Positions 1-6,970 are shown, counted from the stretch's first letter. The stretch is 8,268 nt of DNA from Pseudomonas sp. (GCA_029239415.1 JAQZAY010000154.1:1-8268), one strand, 5' to 3'. The notes: generated by a model not told the origin, from the letters alone. Numbers and translations are program-made.

Positions 1-1462
1 TCGGTGCCAGGGTCAGCGATACCACCACGGAGATCAGGATGGTGAACGTGGCCGTCAGCGCGAACTCCTTGAACAGCCGCCCGACCACGCCGCCCATGAA
101 CAGCAGAGGGATGAACGCGGCGATCAGCGAGAAGCTGATCGACACCACGGTAAAGCCGATCTCGCCCGCACCCTTGATCGCGGCGGTACGGCCGTCGTCG
201 CCGGCCTCCAGGTGACGGTGGATGTTCTCGACCACGACGATGGCGTCATCGACCACAAAGCCTACTGCAATGACGATGGCCACCAGGGTCAGGTTGTTCA
301 GGCTGAAGCCGGACACATACATCAGCGCGCAGCTGGCGACCAGCGAGACCCCGAGCACGCTGGACACCACCAGGGTCGCCGCCCACTGGCGCAGGAACAG
401 CGCCATCACGCCGATCACCAGCGCCACGGCGATCACCAGCGTCAGCTCGACCTCGTGCAGCGAGGCGCGGATGGTCTGCGTGCGGTCGTTGAGTATCGAC
501 ACCTCGACCGAGGCGGGCAGCATCTCCTGAAGCCGCGGCAGTGCCGCTTGCACCCGGTCCACGGTGTCGACGATGTTCGCCCCGGGCTGGCGGAACACCA
601 CCAGGTTCAGCCCGGGCTGCTCACCGGACCAGGCCTTGACGTAGGCGTTCTCGGCGCCCCTGATCACGGTCGCGACGTCCTGCAGGTGCACGGGGGCGCC
701 GTCGCGGTAGGAGACGATCAACCGCGCGTAGTCCTCGGGGTGAAACAACTGGTCGTTGGCGGCGAGCGTCGACACGCTGTGCTCGCCGTACAGCGCTCCC
801 TTGGCCAGGTTCAGGCTGGTCTGCTGGATGGCCTGGCGCAGGTCGGCCAGGGTCAGGCCGATGGCCGCGAGTTTCTCGGGCTGCGCCTGGACCCGGATGG
901 CCGGGCGCAGCTGGCCGGTGATGTTGATCAGGCCGACCCCGTCGATCTGGCTGAGCTGGCGGGCCAGTAGGGTCTCGGCGTAGTCGCTGAGCTCGTTGCC
1001 GGGCATCTGCGCGGAGCTCACGGTCATCACCAGTACCGGGCTGTCGGCCGGATTGACCTTGCGCCAGGTGGGCGGGTTGGGCAGGTCCTGGGGCAGGCGG
1101 GCAGTGGCGGTATTGATCGCCGCCTGGACCTCCTGGGCCGCGGTGTCGATGCTCTTGTCTAGGCTGAACTGCAGGATCAGGTTGGTCGAGCCCAGGGCGC
1201 TGCTGCTGGTCAGCTGGGTCATGCCGGGGATGGCGCTGAACTGCACTTCCAGTGGCGTCGCCACCGACGACGCCATGGTCTCCGGGCTGGCGCCGGGCAG
1301 TTGCGCGGTTACCTGGATGGTGGGGAAATCCGCTTCCGGCAGCGGTGCCACCGGCAGGCGTGAAAAGGCCACGGCGCCGAGCAGCACCATGGCGAAGGTC
1401 AGCAGCAAGGTCGCCACCGGGTGATCGATGCACCAGGCCGAGACGCCAGTGCGCCCCGTCAT
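1..1462 (-). CDS. RND multidrug efflux permease, MdtB/MdtC/MuxB-type (partial, 3' end off window)
   Basis: Inner-membrane proton antiporter of a tripartite drug efflux pump. I read 487 codons from the ATG at 1462-1460 to the left edge, with no stop. Seen: a first membrane helix at about residues 15-35; the family signature LPVAPLPEADFP at 36-47; the porter-domain motif GASPETMASSVATPLE at 57-72, almost identical to E. coli MdtC; a helix at about 340-357; and a TM4 carrying the proton-relay pair D405-D406 in GFVVDDAIVVVEN, equivalent to AcrB D407/D408. Roughly half of a normal protein of about 1,030 residues is present. The ATG overlaps the stop of the upstream fusion-protein gene as ATGA, so the two are translationally coupled. 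By analogy with mdtABC/muxABC, a second permease or an outer-membrane channel could follow outside the window. The substrate cannot be told from sequence. Confidence 0.95.
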   Translation of the reverse strand, partial: MTGRTGVSAWCIDHPVATLLLTFAMVLLGAVAFSRLPVAPLPEADFPTIQVTAQLPGASPETMASSVATPLEVQFSAIPGMTQLTSSSALGSTNLILQFSLDKSIDTAAQEVQAAINTATARLPQDLPNPPTWRKVNPADSPVLVMTVSSAQMPGNELSDYAETLLARQLSQIDGVGLINITGQLRPAIRVQAQPEKLAAIGLTLADLRQAIQQTSLNLAKGALYGEHSVSTLAANDQLFHPEDYARLIVSYRDGAPVHLQDVATVIRGAENAYVKAWSGEQPGLNLVVFRQPGANIVDTVDRVQAALPRLQEMLPASVEVSILNDRTQTIRASLHEVELTLVIAVALVIGVMALFLRQWAATLVVSSVLGVSLVASCALMYVSGFSLNNLTLVAIVIAVGFVVDDAIVVVENIHRHLEAGDDGRTAAIKGAGEIGFTVVSISFSLIAAFIPLLFMGGVVGRLFKEFALTATFTILISVVVSLTLAP

Positions 1463-2619
1463 GGCAGGCCCCCGCGCTCGACGACATCGGTGCCTGCCGG
1501 CGCCTCGGACGCAATGTCGACCCGCGCACCGGGCTTGAGCCGCGACTGGCCGTCGAGCACCAGGCGGTCGCCCGCGTTCACCCCGGAGATGATGCTCAGG
1601 TCACTGTCCTGATGCAGCACCTTGACCGGCACGCTCTTGACCGTGTCGCCCTCCACGCGATAGACAAACTGCCCCTCGATGCCCCGTTGCACCACTGGCG
1701 GCGGCACCACCAGGACGCCCTTGTCCACCGCGGTGCGCAGCTTCACGGTGACCAGCTGGCCGGGCCACAGGCGCGCATCGGCGTTGGCGAACTCGGCCTT
1801 GGCCCGTACCGTGCCGGTGGTAGCCGAGACCTGATTGTCGATCAACGCCAGGCGGCCTTCGCCGAGCAGGATGCTCTGGCCGTCGGCGTCCAGGTAGGCC
1901 TGCACCATGGCGGGTCGTGCAGCCTTGAGCAGGTCCTGGAGGGTGGGCAGCATCTGCTGGGGCAAAGCGAACTCGACAGCGATCGGGTCGATCTGGGTCA
2001 CGCTGAACAGTCCTTGGGTATCTGCGACGCGCAGGAAGTTGCCCTCGTCGACATTGCGAATGCCGACCCGCCCTGTGACCGGTGAGCGAATCTGCGTGTA
2101 GGAGAGCTGGACCTGGGCATTGGCAATGGCTGCCTGGTTGCCTTTGACGGTGGCCTGCAGCTGGTTGTACAGCGCCTGCTGCTGGTCCAGGGTCTGGCGT
2201 GACACGCCGTTGTCGGTGCTGAGCAGCCGGTAGCGCTTGAGATCGACCCCGGCCACCTGCAGTTGCGCCTGGCTCTGGCCAAGCTGGGCGCGTGCCTGCT
2301 CGAGACTGGCGCGGATCGCCCGGTCGTCGAGGGTGGCGAGCAGGTCGCCGGACTTGACCCACTGTCCCTCCTTGACCAGCACCTGGGTCAGCACGCCCTC
2401 GACCTGCGGGCGCACCTCGACGCTGTGCAACGACAGCACCGAGCCGATGGCGGCAGTGAAGCGGGGCACATCCTGCTCGACCACGCTGACCACCCGTACC
2501 GGCACCGCGGCCTGGACGCGGGCGGCGGGTGCGTCCTGGCGCTGGGCCAGCCAATAGGCGAGCACGCCAGCGGCCATGGCCAGCGCGGCAATCAAGAGAA
2601 AGCGGGACGAACGTCGCAT
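1459..2619 (-). CDS. RND efflux periplasmic membrane fusion protein, MdtA-like
   Basis: A 386-residue adaptor joining the RND permease to an outer-membrane channel. Residues 6-24 form an N-terminal hydrophobic anchor without a lipobox cysteine, so it is probably membrane-anchored rather than a lipoprotein. In order: first lipoyl half at about 66-98 (VRPQVEGVLTQVLVKEGQWV, then GDLL); a Gln/Ala/Leu-rich coiled-coil hairpin at about 101-172; second lipoyl half with SPVTGRVGIRNVDEGN at 179-194; beta-barrel from about 212 (DPIAVEFALP) with the family motif DNQVSATTGTVRAKA; and a membrane-proximal domain to the C-terminus. These motifs align closely with E. coli MdtA. A likely ribosome site, AGGTG, lies 8 bases before the ATG. 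It is the first gene of an operon with the permease. I see no clear sigma-70 promoter in the 116 bases upstream, so readthrough from cheV is possible. Confidence 0.94.
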   Translation of the reverse strand: MRRSSRFLLIAALAMAAGVLAYWLAQRQDAPAARVQAAVPVRVVSVVEQDVPRFTAAIGSVLSLHSVEVRPQVEGVLTQVLVKEGQWVKSGDLLATLDDRAIRASLEQARAQLGQSQAQLQVAGVDLKRYRLLSTDNGVSRQTLDQQQALYNQLQATVKGNQAAIANAQVQLSYTQIRSPVTGRVGIRNVDEGNFLRVADTQGLFSVTQIDPIAVEFALPQQMLPTLQDLLKAARPAMVQAYLDADGQSILLGEGRLALIDNQVSATTGTVRAKAEFANADARLWPGQLVTVKLRTAVDKGVLVVPPPVVQRGIEGQFVYRVEGDTVKSVPVKVLHQDSDLSIISGVNAGDRLVLDGQSRLKPGARVDIASEAPAGTDVVERGGLP

Positions 2620-2650
2620 GCAGATTGCACCTGGCCATCAAAGCTTTTCG

Positions 2651-2692
2651 CAAGCTTCAAGCTTTGGGCTTCAAGTCGCAAGCTGCAAGAAA
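2651..2692. repeat. Heptad tandem repeat (CAAGCTT-type), six imperfect units
   Basis: Six consecutive 7-base units: CAAGCTT, CAAGCTT, TGGGCTT, CAAGTCG, CAAGCTG, CAAGAAA. They lie between the cheV stop and the efflux operon. Short CTTGAAG/CAAGCTT-type repeats are familiar in intergenic regions of Pseudomonas genomes (from memory). The flanks GCTTTT (2643-2648) and AAAAGC could pair into an imperfect hairpin. Function is unknown; it may be a structured spacer or a weak terminator for cheV. Confidence 0.6.
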
Positions 2693-2735
2693 AAGCGTAT
2701 CGCATGCTCGCGCCATTCAGCCTCCGGCTTGCCGC

Positions 2736-3635
2736 TCAGCGTTCGGTGAAGACGGCGGTGCGGGCCGCCACGATCAGGCAGTCGGTGAGCTCTGGCGAGG
2801 AAAACTTGGTGAGCACCGCGTTGGCGCCCGCGGCCTTGGCCTTTTCGCTGTTCATGGCGCTGTCCAGCGAAGTATGCAAGAGCACGTAGAGATGCTTGAA
2901 ATCAGGTGTTTCGCGCAAGGTGCGGGTGAAGGCGTAGCCGTCCATCTCCGACATCTCGATGTCCGACACCACCAGGTTGATTTCCTGGTCGGTGCCCTGC
3001 AGCTCCAGCAGAACGTTGATCGCGTCCTTGGCGCTGCGGGCGGTATGGCACTCGATGCCCAGGTTGCGCAAGGTGTGCACCGACTGCTGCAACGCCACCT
3101 GGCTGTCGTCGACCACCAGGATGTTGGCAGCCGCGAGCAGGGCGGCGTCTTCGCTGCCGAGCGCGCGGGTGGGTAGATCGCGCGGCGCCGGTGTGATGCC
3201 GTGGATGACCTTTTCGATGTCCAGCACTTGCACCAGGGTATTGTCGACCCGGGTGACCCCGGTGATGAAGGCCTTGTTGCCCGACCCGAACGGTGGCGGC
3301 TTGATGTCGGTGCTCTGGCAATGGATGATCCTGCTCACCGCCTGCACGTGCAGGCCCTGGCGTGAGCGGCTGATGTCGGTGACGATCAGGCAGCCGCCAT
3401 CAGGGTCGGCCAGTGGTCGCTCGCCGATGGCCCGCGACAGGTCGATCACCGAGAGTGCGTTGCCGCGCAGGGTCGTCACCCCTTTGACGTGCGGATGCGA
3501 CTCGGGCAGCTTGGTCAGCGGCGGGCAAGGGATGATCTCGCTGACCTTGAGCAGGTTGATCGCCATCAGCTTGCCGCTGCGCAGGGTGAACAGCAGCAGG
3601 GACAATGCGTCCGCGCGGGCAGTTTGCTTGGCCAT
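2736..3635 (-). CDS. cheV: Chemotaxis coupling protein CheV (CheW domain plus receiver domain)
   Basis: A 299-residue cytoplasmic protein that couples chemoreceptors to the CheA kinase and is itself phosphorylated by CheA. The N-terminal CheW-like domain covers about residues 10-147, with LLLFTLRSGKLMAINLLKVSEI at its start, VKGVTTLRGNALSVIDLSRAI at 50-70 and FITGVTRVDNTLVQVLDIEKV at 123-143. The receiver domain starts at about 171 (NILVVDDSQ). It has the acidic pair D176/D177, phospho-acceptor D225 in VVSDIEMSEMDGY, the switch residues T255/S256 and conserved lysine K277, so phosphotransfer should be functional. Length and domain order fit CheV. The start at 3635 opens the CheW domain correctly, but its Shine-Dalgarno is poor (GACAGAACCCCACC). 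A flagellar-class promoter lies just upstream. Pseudomonas genomes usually carry several cheV paralogs, and I cannot say which one this is. Confidence 0.95.
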   Translation of the reverse strand: MAKQTARADALSLLLFTLRSGKLMAINLLKVSEIIPCPPLTKLPESHPHVKGVTTLRGNALSVIDLSRAIGERPLADPDGGCLIVTDISRSRQGLHVQAVSRIIHCQSTDIKPPPFGSGNKAFITGVTRVDNTLVQVLDIEKVIHGITPAPRDLPTRALGSEDAALLAAANILVVDDSQVALQQSVHTLRNLGIECHTARSAKDAINVLLELQGTDQEINLVVSDIEMSEMDGYAFTRTLRETPDFKHLYVLLHTSLDSAMNSEKAKAAGANAVLTKFSSPELTDCLIVAARTAVFTER

Positions 3636-3667
3636 GGTGGGGTTCTGTCGGTGGGATAGATACCGGG

Positions 3668-3694
3668 TTATCGGCCCCTCTGGGCAAGGCTTTA
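3668..3694 (-). promoter_or_regulatory. FliA (sigma-28) promoter of cheV
   Basis: Read on the minus strand, the site is TAAAGCCT, 11 bases, then GCCGATAA. The sigma-28 consensus is TAAAGTTT-N11-GCCGATAA, so the -10 half matches 8 of 8, the spacing is exact and the -35 half matches 6 of 8. The -10 ends 32 bases before the cheV ATG, leaving a leader of about 20-25 bases. This places cheV in the late flagellar/chemotaxis regulon. Confidence 0.85.
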
Positions 3695-3719
3695 GCGCAG
3701 TGATGCCTTCTTCGCTGGA

Positions 3720-3827
3720 TCACCGCTCGCGCAATGCCTCCCTTGCCCGGTTCAGCGGCTTGACCAGGTAGTCGAGGATGGTCTTCTCTCCGGTACGGAT
3801 ATCCACCGTGGCGATAGCAAGGCTGAC
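3720..3827 (-). pseudogene. C-terminal remnant of a HlyD-family type I secretion membrane fusion protein
   Basis: On the minus strand a 35-codon open stretch ends at TGA (3722-3720). It contains ATVDIRTGEKTILDYLVKPL followed by a tail ending EALRER. This is the highly characteristic end of HlyD/LapC-type fusion proteins: a TGxRxxxxYLLxPL motif, then ESLRER or EALRER (E. coli HlyD ends this way). Codons are GC-ending like the neighbouring genes. A TGA at 3830-3828 lies just before the fragment, and only about 80 AT-rich bases separate it from the norR stop, so the remaining roughly 400 residues of such a protein are absent. It is therefore a truncated relic. It is too short to be expressed usefully and has no start or ribosome site. 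Confidence 0.8.
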
Positions 3828-3892
3828 TCATCCGACCAGTTTTGCAAGCGCATCAAATAAAACTGCGGCAAATAAGGACGATGTGAATTGAC

Positions 3893-3905
3893 CGAGCATC
3901 GCTCG
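3893..3905 (-). terminator. Small hairpin just after norR, weak terminator candidate
   Basis: CGAGC-ATC-GCTCG forms a perfect 5-bp stem with a 3-base loop, starting 6 bases past the norR stop. No T-tract follows directly on the minus strand (the next bases are GTCAATTC); a short TTTTATTT run occurs about 35 bases later. It may contribute to termination, but the support is weak. Confidence 0.3.
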
Positions 3906-3910
3906 CTCTC

Positions 3911-5473
3911 TCAGCGCAGGCCCAGTCGCTTTGCAAGCCGGCTGAGATTGGCCCGGTCCAGGTCCAGCTCACGCGCAGCGGCGGCCCAGTTGTGTTCATG
4001 GCGTGCCAGGCATTGCTCGATCAACCGACGTTGGTAGATATCCGTAGCTTCTCGCAAGGTACCTTCGATGCGGGCAGTGGGCACGCTGGCCTGAGGCTCG
4101 CGTTGCACGCTCGGCGGTACGTTGCGCAGGTCCAGGTCGGTGGCTTCGAGGGTGAGGATGCGCGGGCGCTCGGGATGCTGGCCTAGAGCCTTGAGGGCAG
4201 AGCGCCCGATCAGGTGCTCCAGCTCGCGCACATTGCCCGGCCAGTCGTAGGCCAGCAAGGCGGCCTGCGCGCCGGCACCCAGGCGCAAGCTGTTCAGGCC
4301 CATGCGCGAACGGTTCTGCTCGAGGAAGAAGCCCGCCAGCAGCAGCACATCGCGGCCCCGTTCGCGCAGGGGCGGGACCTGCAGAGGGTAGACGCTGAGG
4401 CGATGGTAGAAGTCGGCACGGTAGCGGCCGCTTCGCACTTCCTCGACGAGATCGCGGTTGGTGGCGGCGATCAGGCGCACGTCCACCCGGTGCTCGCGGT
4501 CCGAGCCCAGGCGCTGCAGTTGTCCGCTCTGCAGCACCCGCAGCAGCTTGGCCTGCACCGGCAGCGACAGCTCTCCCACCTCATCGAGGAACAGGGTGCC
4601 GCCATTGGCCAGCTCGAACTTGCCTCGGCGCTCGACATGGGCGCCGGTGAAGGCTCCGCGCACGTGGCCGAACAGTTCGCTTTCCACCAGGGTGTCGGGC
4701 AGCGCCGCGCAATTCAGGCTGATCAGCGGCTTGTCGGCTCGCCCGCTGGCCTGGTGCAAGGCCTGGGCCACCAGCTCCTTGCCGACGCCCGTTTCACCGG
4801 TGATCAGTACCGTCAGGTCGCTGCTGCCGACCAGGCGGATTTCCTCGACCAGGCGCTTGTGGGCCGGACTCTGGCCAATCATTTCCTTGTGCTGCTGGCC
4901 GCTTGCCTGGCGATAGACCTCGGCGCGCTGGCGTTCGTCCTCGGCGCGCAGGGCCAGGCGGTCGATACGCTCGGCCACGGTCACCGTGGCCGCGGCCAGG
5001 CTGGCGAACGCTTGCAGGGCGTCAAGCTCGAGCGCCTGGAACTGGCCGGGCGCCAGGGCATCGAGCGTGACCAACCCCCAAGGCTGTTCGTCGACGAACA
5101 GCGGGCAGCCCATGCAGTCATGCACCTCCAGGTGCGGGTGGTCGGCCTCGGCCAGCCCCTCGACGAGGCCGTCGTAGGGATCGGGCAAGTCGCTGTCGCT
5201 GGCAAAGCGCGTGGGCTCGCGCCGGCTGAGCAGAATCTCGAAACGCGGGTGCTCGCTCACCCTGAAACGCCGTCCCAGGGTGTCCGCCGACAGACCGTCG
5301 ACCGCCAGCGGCACCAGCCATTCACCCTCCAGTCGCAGCAGGGCTGCGGCGTCGCAGGGCAAGAGACCGCGCATGGCCTGCAGCAAGCGTCGATAGCGCT
5401 CATGCTCAGGCAGATCGCGGGACAGGTCGCTGACCAGGGGCAGCAGGGCAGTGAGCAGGGGCTTTGCGGTCAT
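3911..5473 (-). CDS. norR: Nitric oxide-responsive sigma-54 activator NorR (FhpR)
   Basis: A 520-residue cytoplasmic bacterial enhancer-binding protein that senses NO and turns on NO-detoxification genes. The N-terminal GAF sensor (about 1-170) keeps the non-haem iron pocket known from E. coli NorR: R77 in HPR, D98 and D101 in DPYDGL, C120 in HDCMGCPLF and D138 in TLDAL (E. coli R75, D96, D99, C113, D131). The AAA+ domain (about 198-425) has Walker A GETGVGKE at 226-233, the sigma-54 contact loop GAFTGA at 273-278, Walker B GGTLFLDE at 291-298, and FYHRLSVYPL with PPLRERG. A Fis-type helix-turn-helix occupies about 480-520 (HNWAAAARELDLDRANLSRLAKRLGL). The start at 5473 has a strong ribosome site, AAGGAG, 5 bases upstream. 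It is divergent from the flavohaemoglobin gene, the classic regulator-target pair. NorR sites overlap its own promoter, suggesting negative autoregulation. Confidence 0.97.
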   Translation of the reverse strand: MTAKPLLTALLPLVSDLSRDLPEHERYRRLLQAMRGLLPCDAAALLRLEGEWLVPLAVDGLSADTLGRRFRVSEHPRFEILLSRREPTRFASDSDLPDPYDGLVEGLAEADHPHLEVHDCMGCPLFVDEQPWGLVTLDALAPGQFQALELDALQAFASLAAATVTVAERIDRLALRAEDERQRAEVYRQASGQQHKEMIGQSPAHKRLVEEIRLVGSSDLTVLITGETGVGKELVAQALHQASGRADKPLISLNCAALPDTLVESELFGHVRGAFTGAHVERRGKFELANGGTLFLDEVGELSLPVQAKLLRVLQSGQLQRLGSDREHRVDVRLIAATNRDLVEEVRSGRYRADFYHRLSVYPLQVPPLRERGRDVLLLAGFFLEQNRSRMGLNSLRLGAGAQAALLAYDWPGNVRELEHLIGRSALKALGQHPERPRILTLEATDLDLRNVPPSVQREPQASVPTARIEGTLREATDIYQRRLIEQCLARHEHNWAAAARELDLDRANLSRLAKRLGLR

Positions 5474-5487
5474 AAAGACTCCTTTTG

Positions 5488-5498
5488 GTCATTCGGAC
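5488..5498. promoter_or_regulatory. NorR binding site 1 (GT-N7-AC)
   Basis: GTCATTCGGAC matches the NorR core GT-N7-AC within a GGTC...GACT inverted repeat. It abuts the apparent norR -10 (TATATA, 5499-5504), so NorR bound here could also block norR transcription. It lies about 70-100 bases upstream of the likely fhp start, normal for a sigma-54 enhancer. Confidence 0.6.
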
Positions 5499-5505
5499 TA
5501 TATAG
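5498..5505 (-). promoter_or_regulatory. Probable norR -10 element
   Basis: CTATATAG contains a TATATA hexamer 25 bases upstream of the norR ATG on the minus strand. It would give a start near 5492 and a leader of about 19 bases with the AAGGAG ribosome site. No good -35 is visible at 16-18 bases, which fits activator dependence; an ANR/FNR-like box sits at the appropriate distance. Confidence 0.45.
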
Positions 5506-5513
5506 CGTCCTAG

Positions 5514-5524
5514 GTCTTTTTGAC
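5514..5524. promoter_or_regulatory. NorR binding site 2 (GT-N7-AC)
   Basis: GTCTTTTTGAC repeats the pattern of site 1: both read GGTC, five bases, GACT. The two centres are 26 bases apart, about 2.5 helical turns. E. coli norVW has three such sites. A degenerate third copy here (GGATTTGCGGACC, around 5545-5557) has lost the GT half. Confidence 0.6.
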
Positions 5525-5538
5525 TTGATCTGCGGCAA
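5525..5538. promoter_or_regulatory. ANR/FNR-like box in the norR-fhp spacer
   Basis: TTGATCTGCGGCAA matches TTGAT-N4-ATCAA at 8 of 10 positions. Its centre at 5531.5 lies about 40 bases upstream of the norR start inferred from TATATA, the class II FNR position, so it could activate norR at low oxygen. The right half-site is imperfect. Confidence 0.35.
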
Positions 5539-5565
5539 GGGCCTGGATTTGCGGACCTCAGGAAC

Positions 5566-5581
5566 TGGCATGAATCCTGAT
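5566..5581 (+). promoter_or_regulatory. Candidate sigma-54 promoter of fhp
   Basis: TGGCATGAATCCTGAT has a strong -24 (TGGCA) and correct 10-base spacing between GG and the -12 dinucleotide, but that dinucleotide is GA instead of GC. It would start transcription near 5592, with the NorR sites centred at about -73 and -99 and a leader of about 37 bases. Alternatives are 5538-5552 (AGGGCC...TTTGC, true GC at -12 but weak -24 and too near site 2) and 5589-5604 (TGGCAACCTTTTCGAT, too near the ribosome site). NorR makes a sigma-54 promoter likely; which element is used is uncertain. Confidence 0.4.
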
Positions 5582-5628
5582 ATAGCCATGGCAACCTTTT
5601 CGATGTTCACGGCTCAGGAGATGCTGCC

Positions 5629-6807
5629 ATGCTCAACGCCCAACAACGCGCGATCGTCAAAGCCACCGTTCCCCTGCTGGAAAGCGGCGGTGAAGCGCTG
5701 ACCACCCATTTCTACAACATGATGCTCAACGAGCATCCCGAAGTGCGCCCGCTGTTCAACCAGGCCCACCAGGCCAGTGGCGCCCAGCCGCGCGCCCTGG
5801 CCAATGGCGTGCTGATGTACGCCCGCCACATCGACCGGCTCGAGCAACTGGGCGGGCTGGTCGGCCAGATCATCAACAAGCACGTGGCGTTGCAGATCCT
5901 GCCGGAGCACTACCCGATCGTCGGTGCCTGCCTGCTGCGCGCCATCGAGGAAGTGCTGGGCAAGGACATCGCCACGCCCGAAGTCATCGATGCCTGGGGC
6001 GCGGCGTACGGGCAGCTGGCCGATATCCTGATCGAAGCGGAAGAGGGGCTGTATCGCAGCAAGGCCGAGAGCACCGGCGGCTGGCGGGGGACCCGCGAGT
6101 TCCGCCTGGTGCGTCGTGTCGAAGAGAGCAGCGAGATCGTCTCGTTGCACCTGGCCCCGGTCGACGGGCAGCCCGTGCTCAAGGCAGAGCCTGGCCAGTA
6201 CATCGGCCTGCAGCTGTTCATCGAGGGTGTCGAGCACCGTCGCAATTACTCGCTGTCGGCGCTGTGCACGGGCGATGAGTACCGTATCAGCGTCAAGCGC
6301 GAAGCGGGCGGCAAGGCGTCCAACTACTTGCATGAGCAGCTGAAGGTAGGCGACACGCTGCAGCTGTTCCCGCCGGCGGGCGACTTCACCCTGGTGCCGA
6401 GCGCCAAGCCGCTGGTGCTGATCAGCGGCGGCGTGGGCATCACCCCGACCCTGGCGATGCTTGAAGCTGCGCTGGACAGTGGCCGGCCAGTGCACTTCAT
6501 CCACTGTGCGCGCAATGGCACGGTGCATGCCTTCCGCGACTGGATCGATGCCCAGGCCGCGCGTCACCCGCAACTCAAGCGCTTCTATTGCTATGCCGAG
6601 GATGACGGCAGCGCCCAGGCTGACGCCGTGGGGCTGCTCAGCCAGGAGCAACTGGGCCAGTGGCTGGGACAGGAGCGGGACGTGGATGCCTACTTCCTTG
6701 GGCCCAAAGGCTTCATGGCTGCGGTGAAGCGTCACCTGCAGGCGCTGGGCGTGCCCGAGAAGCAGAGCCGCCATGAGTTCTTCGGGCCGGCCGAAGCGCT
6801 GGCATGA
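5629..6807 (+). CDS. hmp: Flavohaemoglobin, nitric oxide dioxygenase
   Basis: A 392-residue cytoplasmic enzyme (Hmp/Fhp) that oxidises NO to nitrate using O2 and NAD(P)H. The globin domain (1 to about 145) has distal Tyr29 in THFYNMML, proximal haem ligand His85 in NKHVALQI, Tyr95 in EHYPIVG, and Glu138, which aligns with E. coli Glu135 of the proximal triad. The linker GGWRGTREFRLV (150-161) opens the ferredoxin-reductase module. FAD binding is shown by RNYSLS (205-210), and by GQY at 189-191. NAD binding is shown by ISGGVGITPTLAML (265-278) and FLGPKGFM (356-363). The C-terminal EFFGP (383-387) matches the E. coli ECFGP. All catalytic residues are present and the length is normal. The ribosome site CAGGAG lies 8 bases before the ATG. 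It is divergent from norR and followed by hairpins, so probably monocistronic and NO-induced. Confidence 0.97.
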   Translation: MLNAQQRAIVKATVPLLESGGEALTTHFYNMMLNEHPEVRPLFNQAHQASGAQPRALANGVLMYARHIDRLEQLGGLVGQIINKHVALQILPEHYPIVGACLLRAIEEVLGKDIATPEVIDAWGAAYGQLADILIEAEEGLYRSKAESTGGWRGTREFRLVRRVEESSEIVSLHLAPVDGQPVLKAEPGQYIGLQLFIEGVEHRRNYSLSALCTGDEYRISVKREAGGKASNYLHEQLKVGDTLQLFPPAGDFTLVPSAKPLVLISGGVGITPTLAMLEAALDSGRPVHFIHCARNGTVHAFRDWIDAQAARHPQLKRFYCYAEDDGSAQADAVGLLSQEQLGQWLGQERDVDAYFLGPKGFMAAVKRHLQALGVPEKQSRHEFFGPAEALA

Positions 6808-6809
6808 CA

Positions 6810-6840
6810 GCACGGGCTGCTTGATGAAGCAGCCTTGTGC
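6810..6840 (+). terminator. Hairpin 3 bases after the hmp stop, probable terminator
   Basis: GGCTGCTT-GATG-AAGCAGCC is a perfect 8-bp stem with a 4-base loop (6815-6834). It is extended by GCAC (6810-6813) pairing with GTGC (6837-6840) across a small internal loop. No long T-tract follows (TTGTGC only), so intrinsic termination may be inefficient. Confidence 0.5.
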
Positions 6841-6842
6841 CA

Positions 6843-6874
6843 GGACGCCGGACCGAACGAAACGGTCGGCGTCC
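6843..6874 (+). terminator. Second strong hairpin after hmp
   Basis: GGACGCC, one bulged G, GACCG, a 7-base loop (AACGAAA), then CGGTC and GGCGTCC: 12 base pairs with one bulge. It follows the first hairpin by two bases but lacks a T-tract. It may protect the hmp mRNA 3' end or act with the first stem. Confidence 0.45.
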
Positions 6875-6916
6875 CGGTACCAGGCTGCTGCCGCACGCAA
6901 CAGATCGCAACGCACA

Positions 6917-6934
6917 GGCCTGCACCCGCAGGCC
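6917..6934. other. Perfect 7-bp hairpin, GGCCTGC stem
   Basis: GGCCTGC-ACCC-GCAGGCC, a GC-rich stem followed by a pyrimidine/T-rich stretch (about 6938-6960). The same stem sequence recurs without the loop at 7748-7759, after dsbB. Role unknown; it could be the end of the hmp transcript. Confidence 0.4.
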
Positions 6935-6970
6935 GCACTCGTATCTTCCTTTCTGTTTAATCCTTCCTTA

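Noticed and set aside
621..1529. 302-codon open frame on the minus strand
   Set aside because: Same strand as the RND permease but out of frame. The permease frame, open to the window edge, contains all family motifs, while this one is Arg/Pro/Gly-rich shadow.
1601..2653. 350-codon minus-strand frame overlapping the fusion protein
   Set aside because: Alternative frame of the MdtA-like gene, with Arg/Gly/Ala-rich composition and no domains.
2651..2692. Possible CRISPR-like array
   Set aside because: Units are only 7 bases, contiguous and without spacers.
3828..3899. 23-codon minus-strand ORF directly before the HlyD remnant, in the same frame
   Set aside because: No ribosome site, AT-ending codons, and no similarity to HlyD; probably chance at the deletion junction.
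4214..5701. 495-codon open frame on the plus strand
   Set aside because: Fully antisense to norR, which has complete domains and catalytic motifs. The translation is low-complexity (Gln, Ala, Leu, Gly, Val) with no family motif, a usual high-GC shadow.
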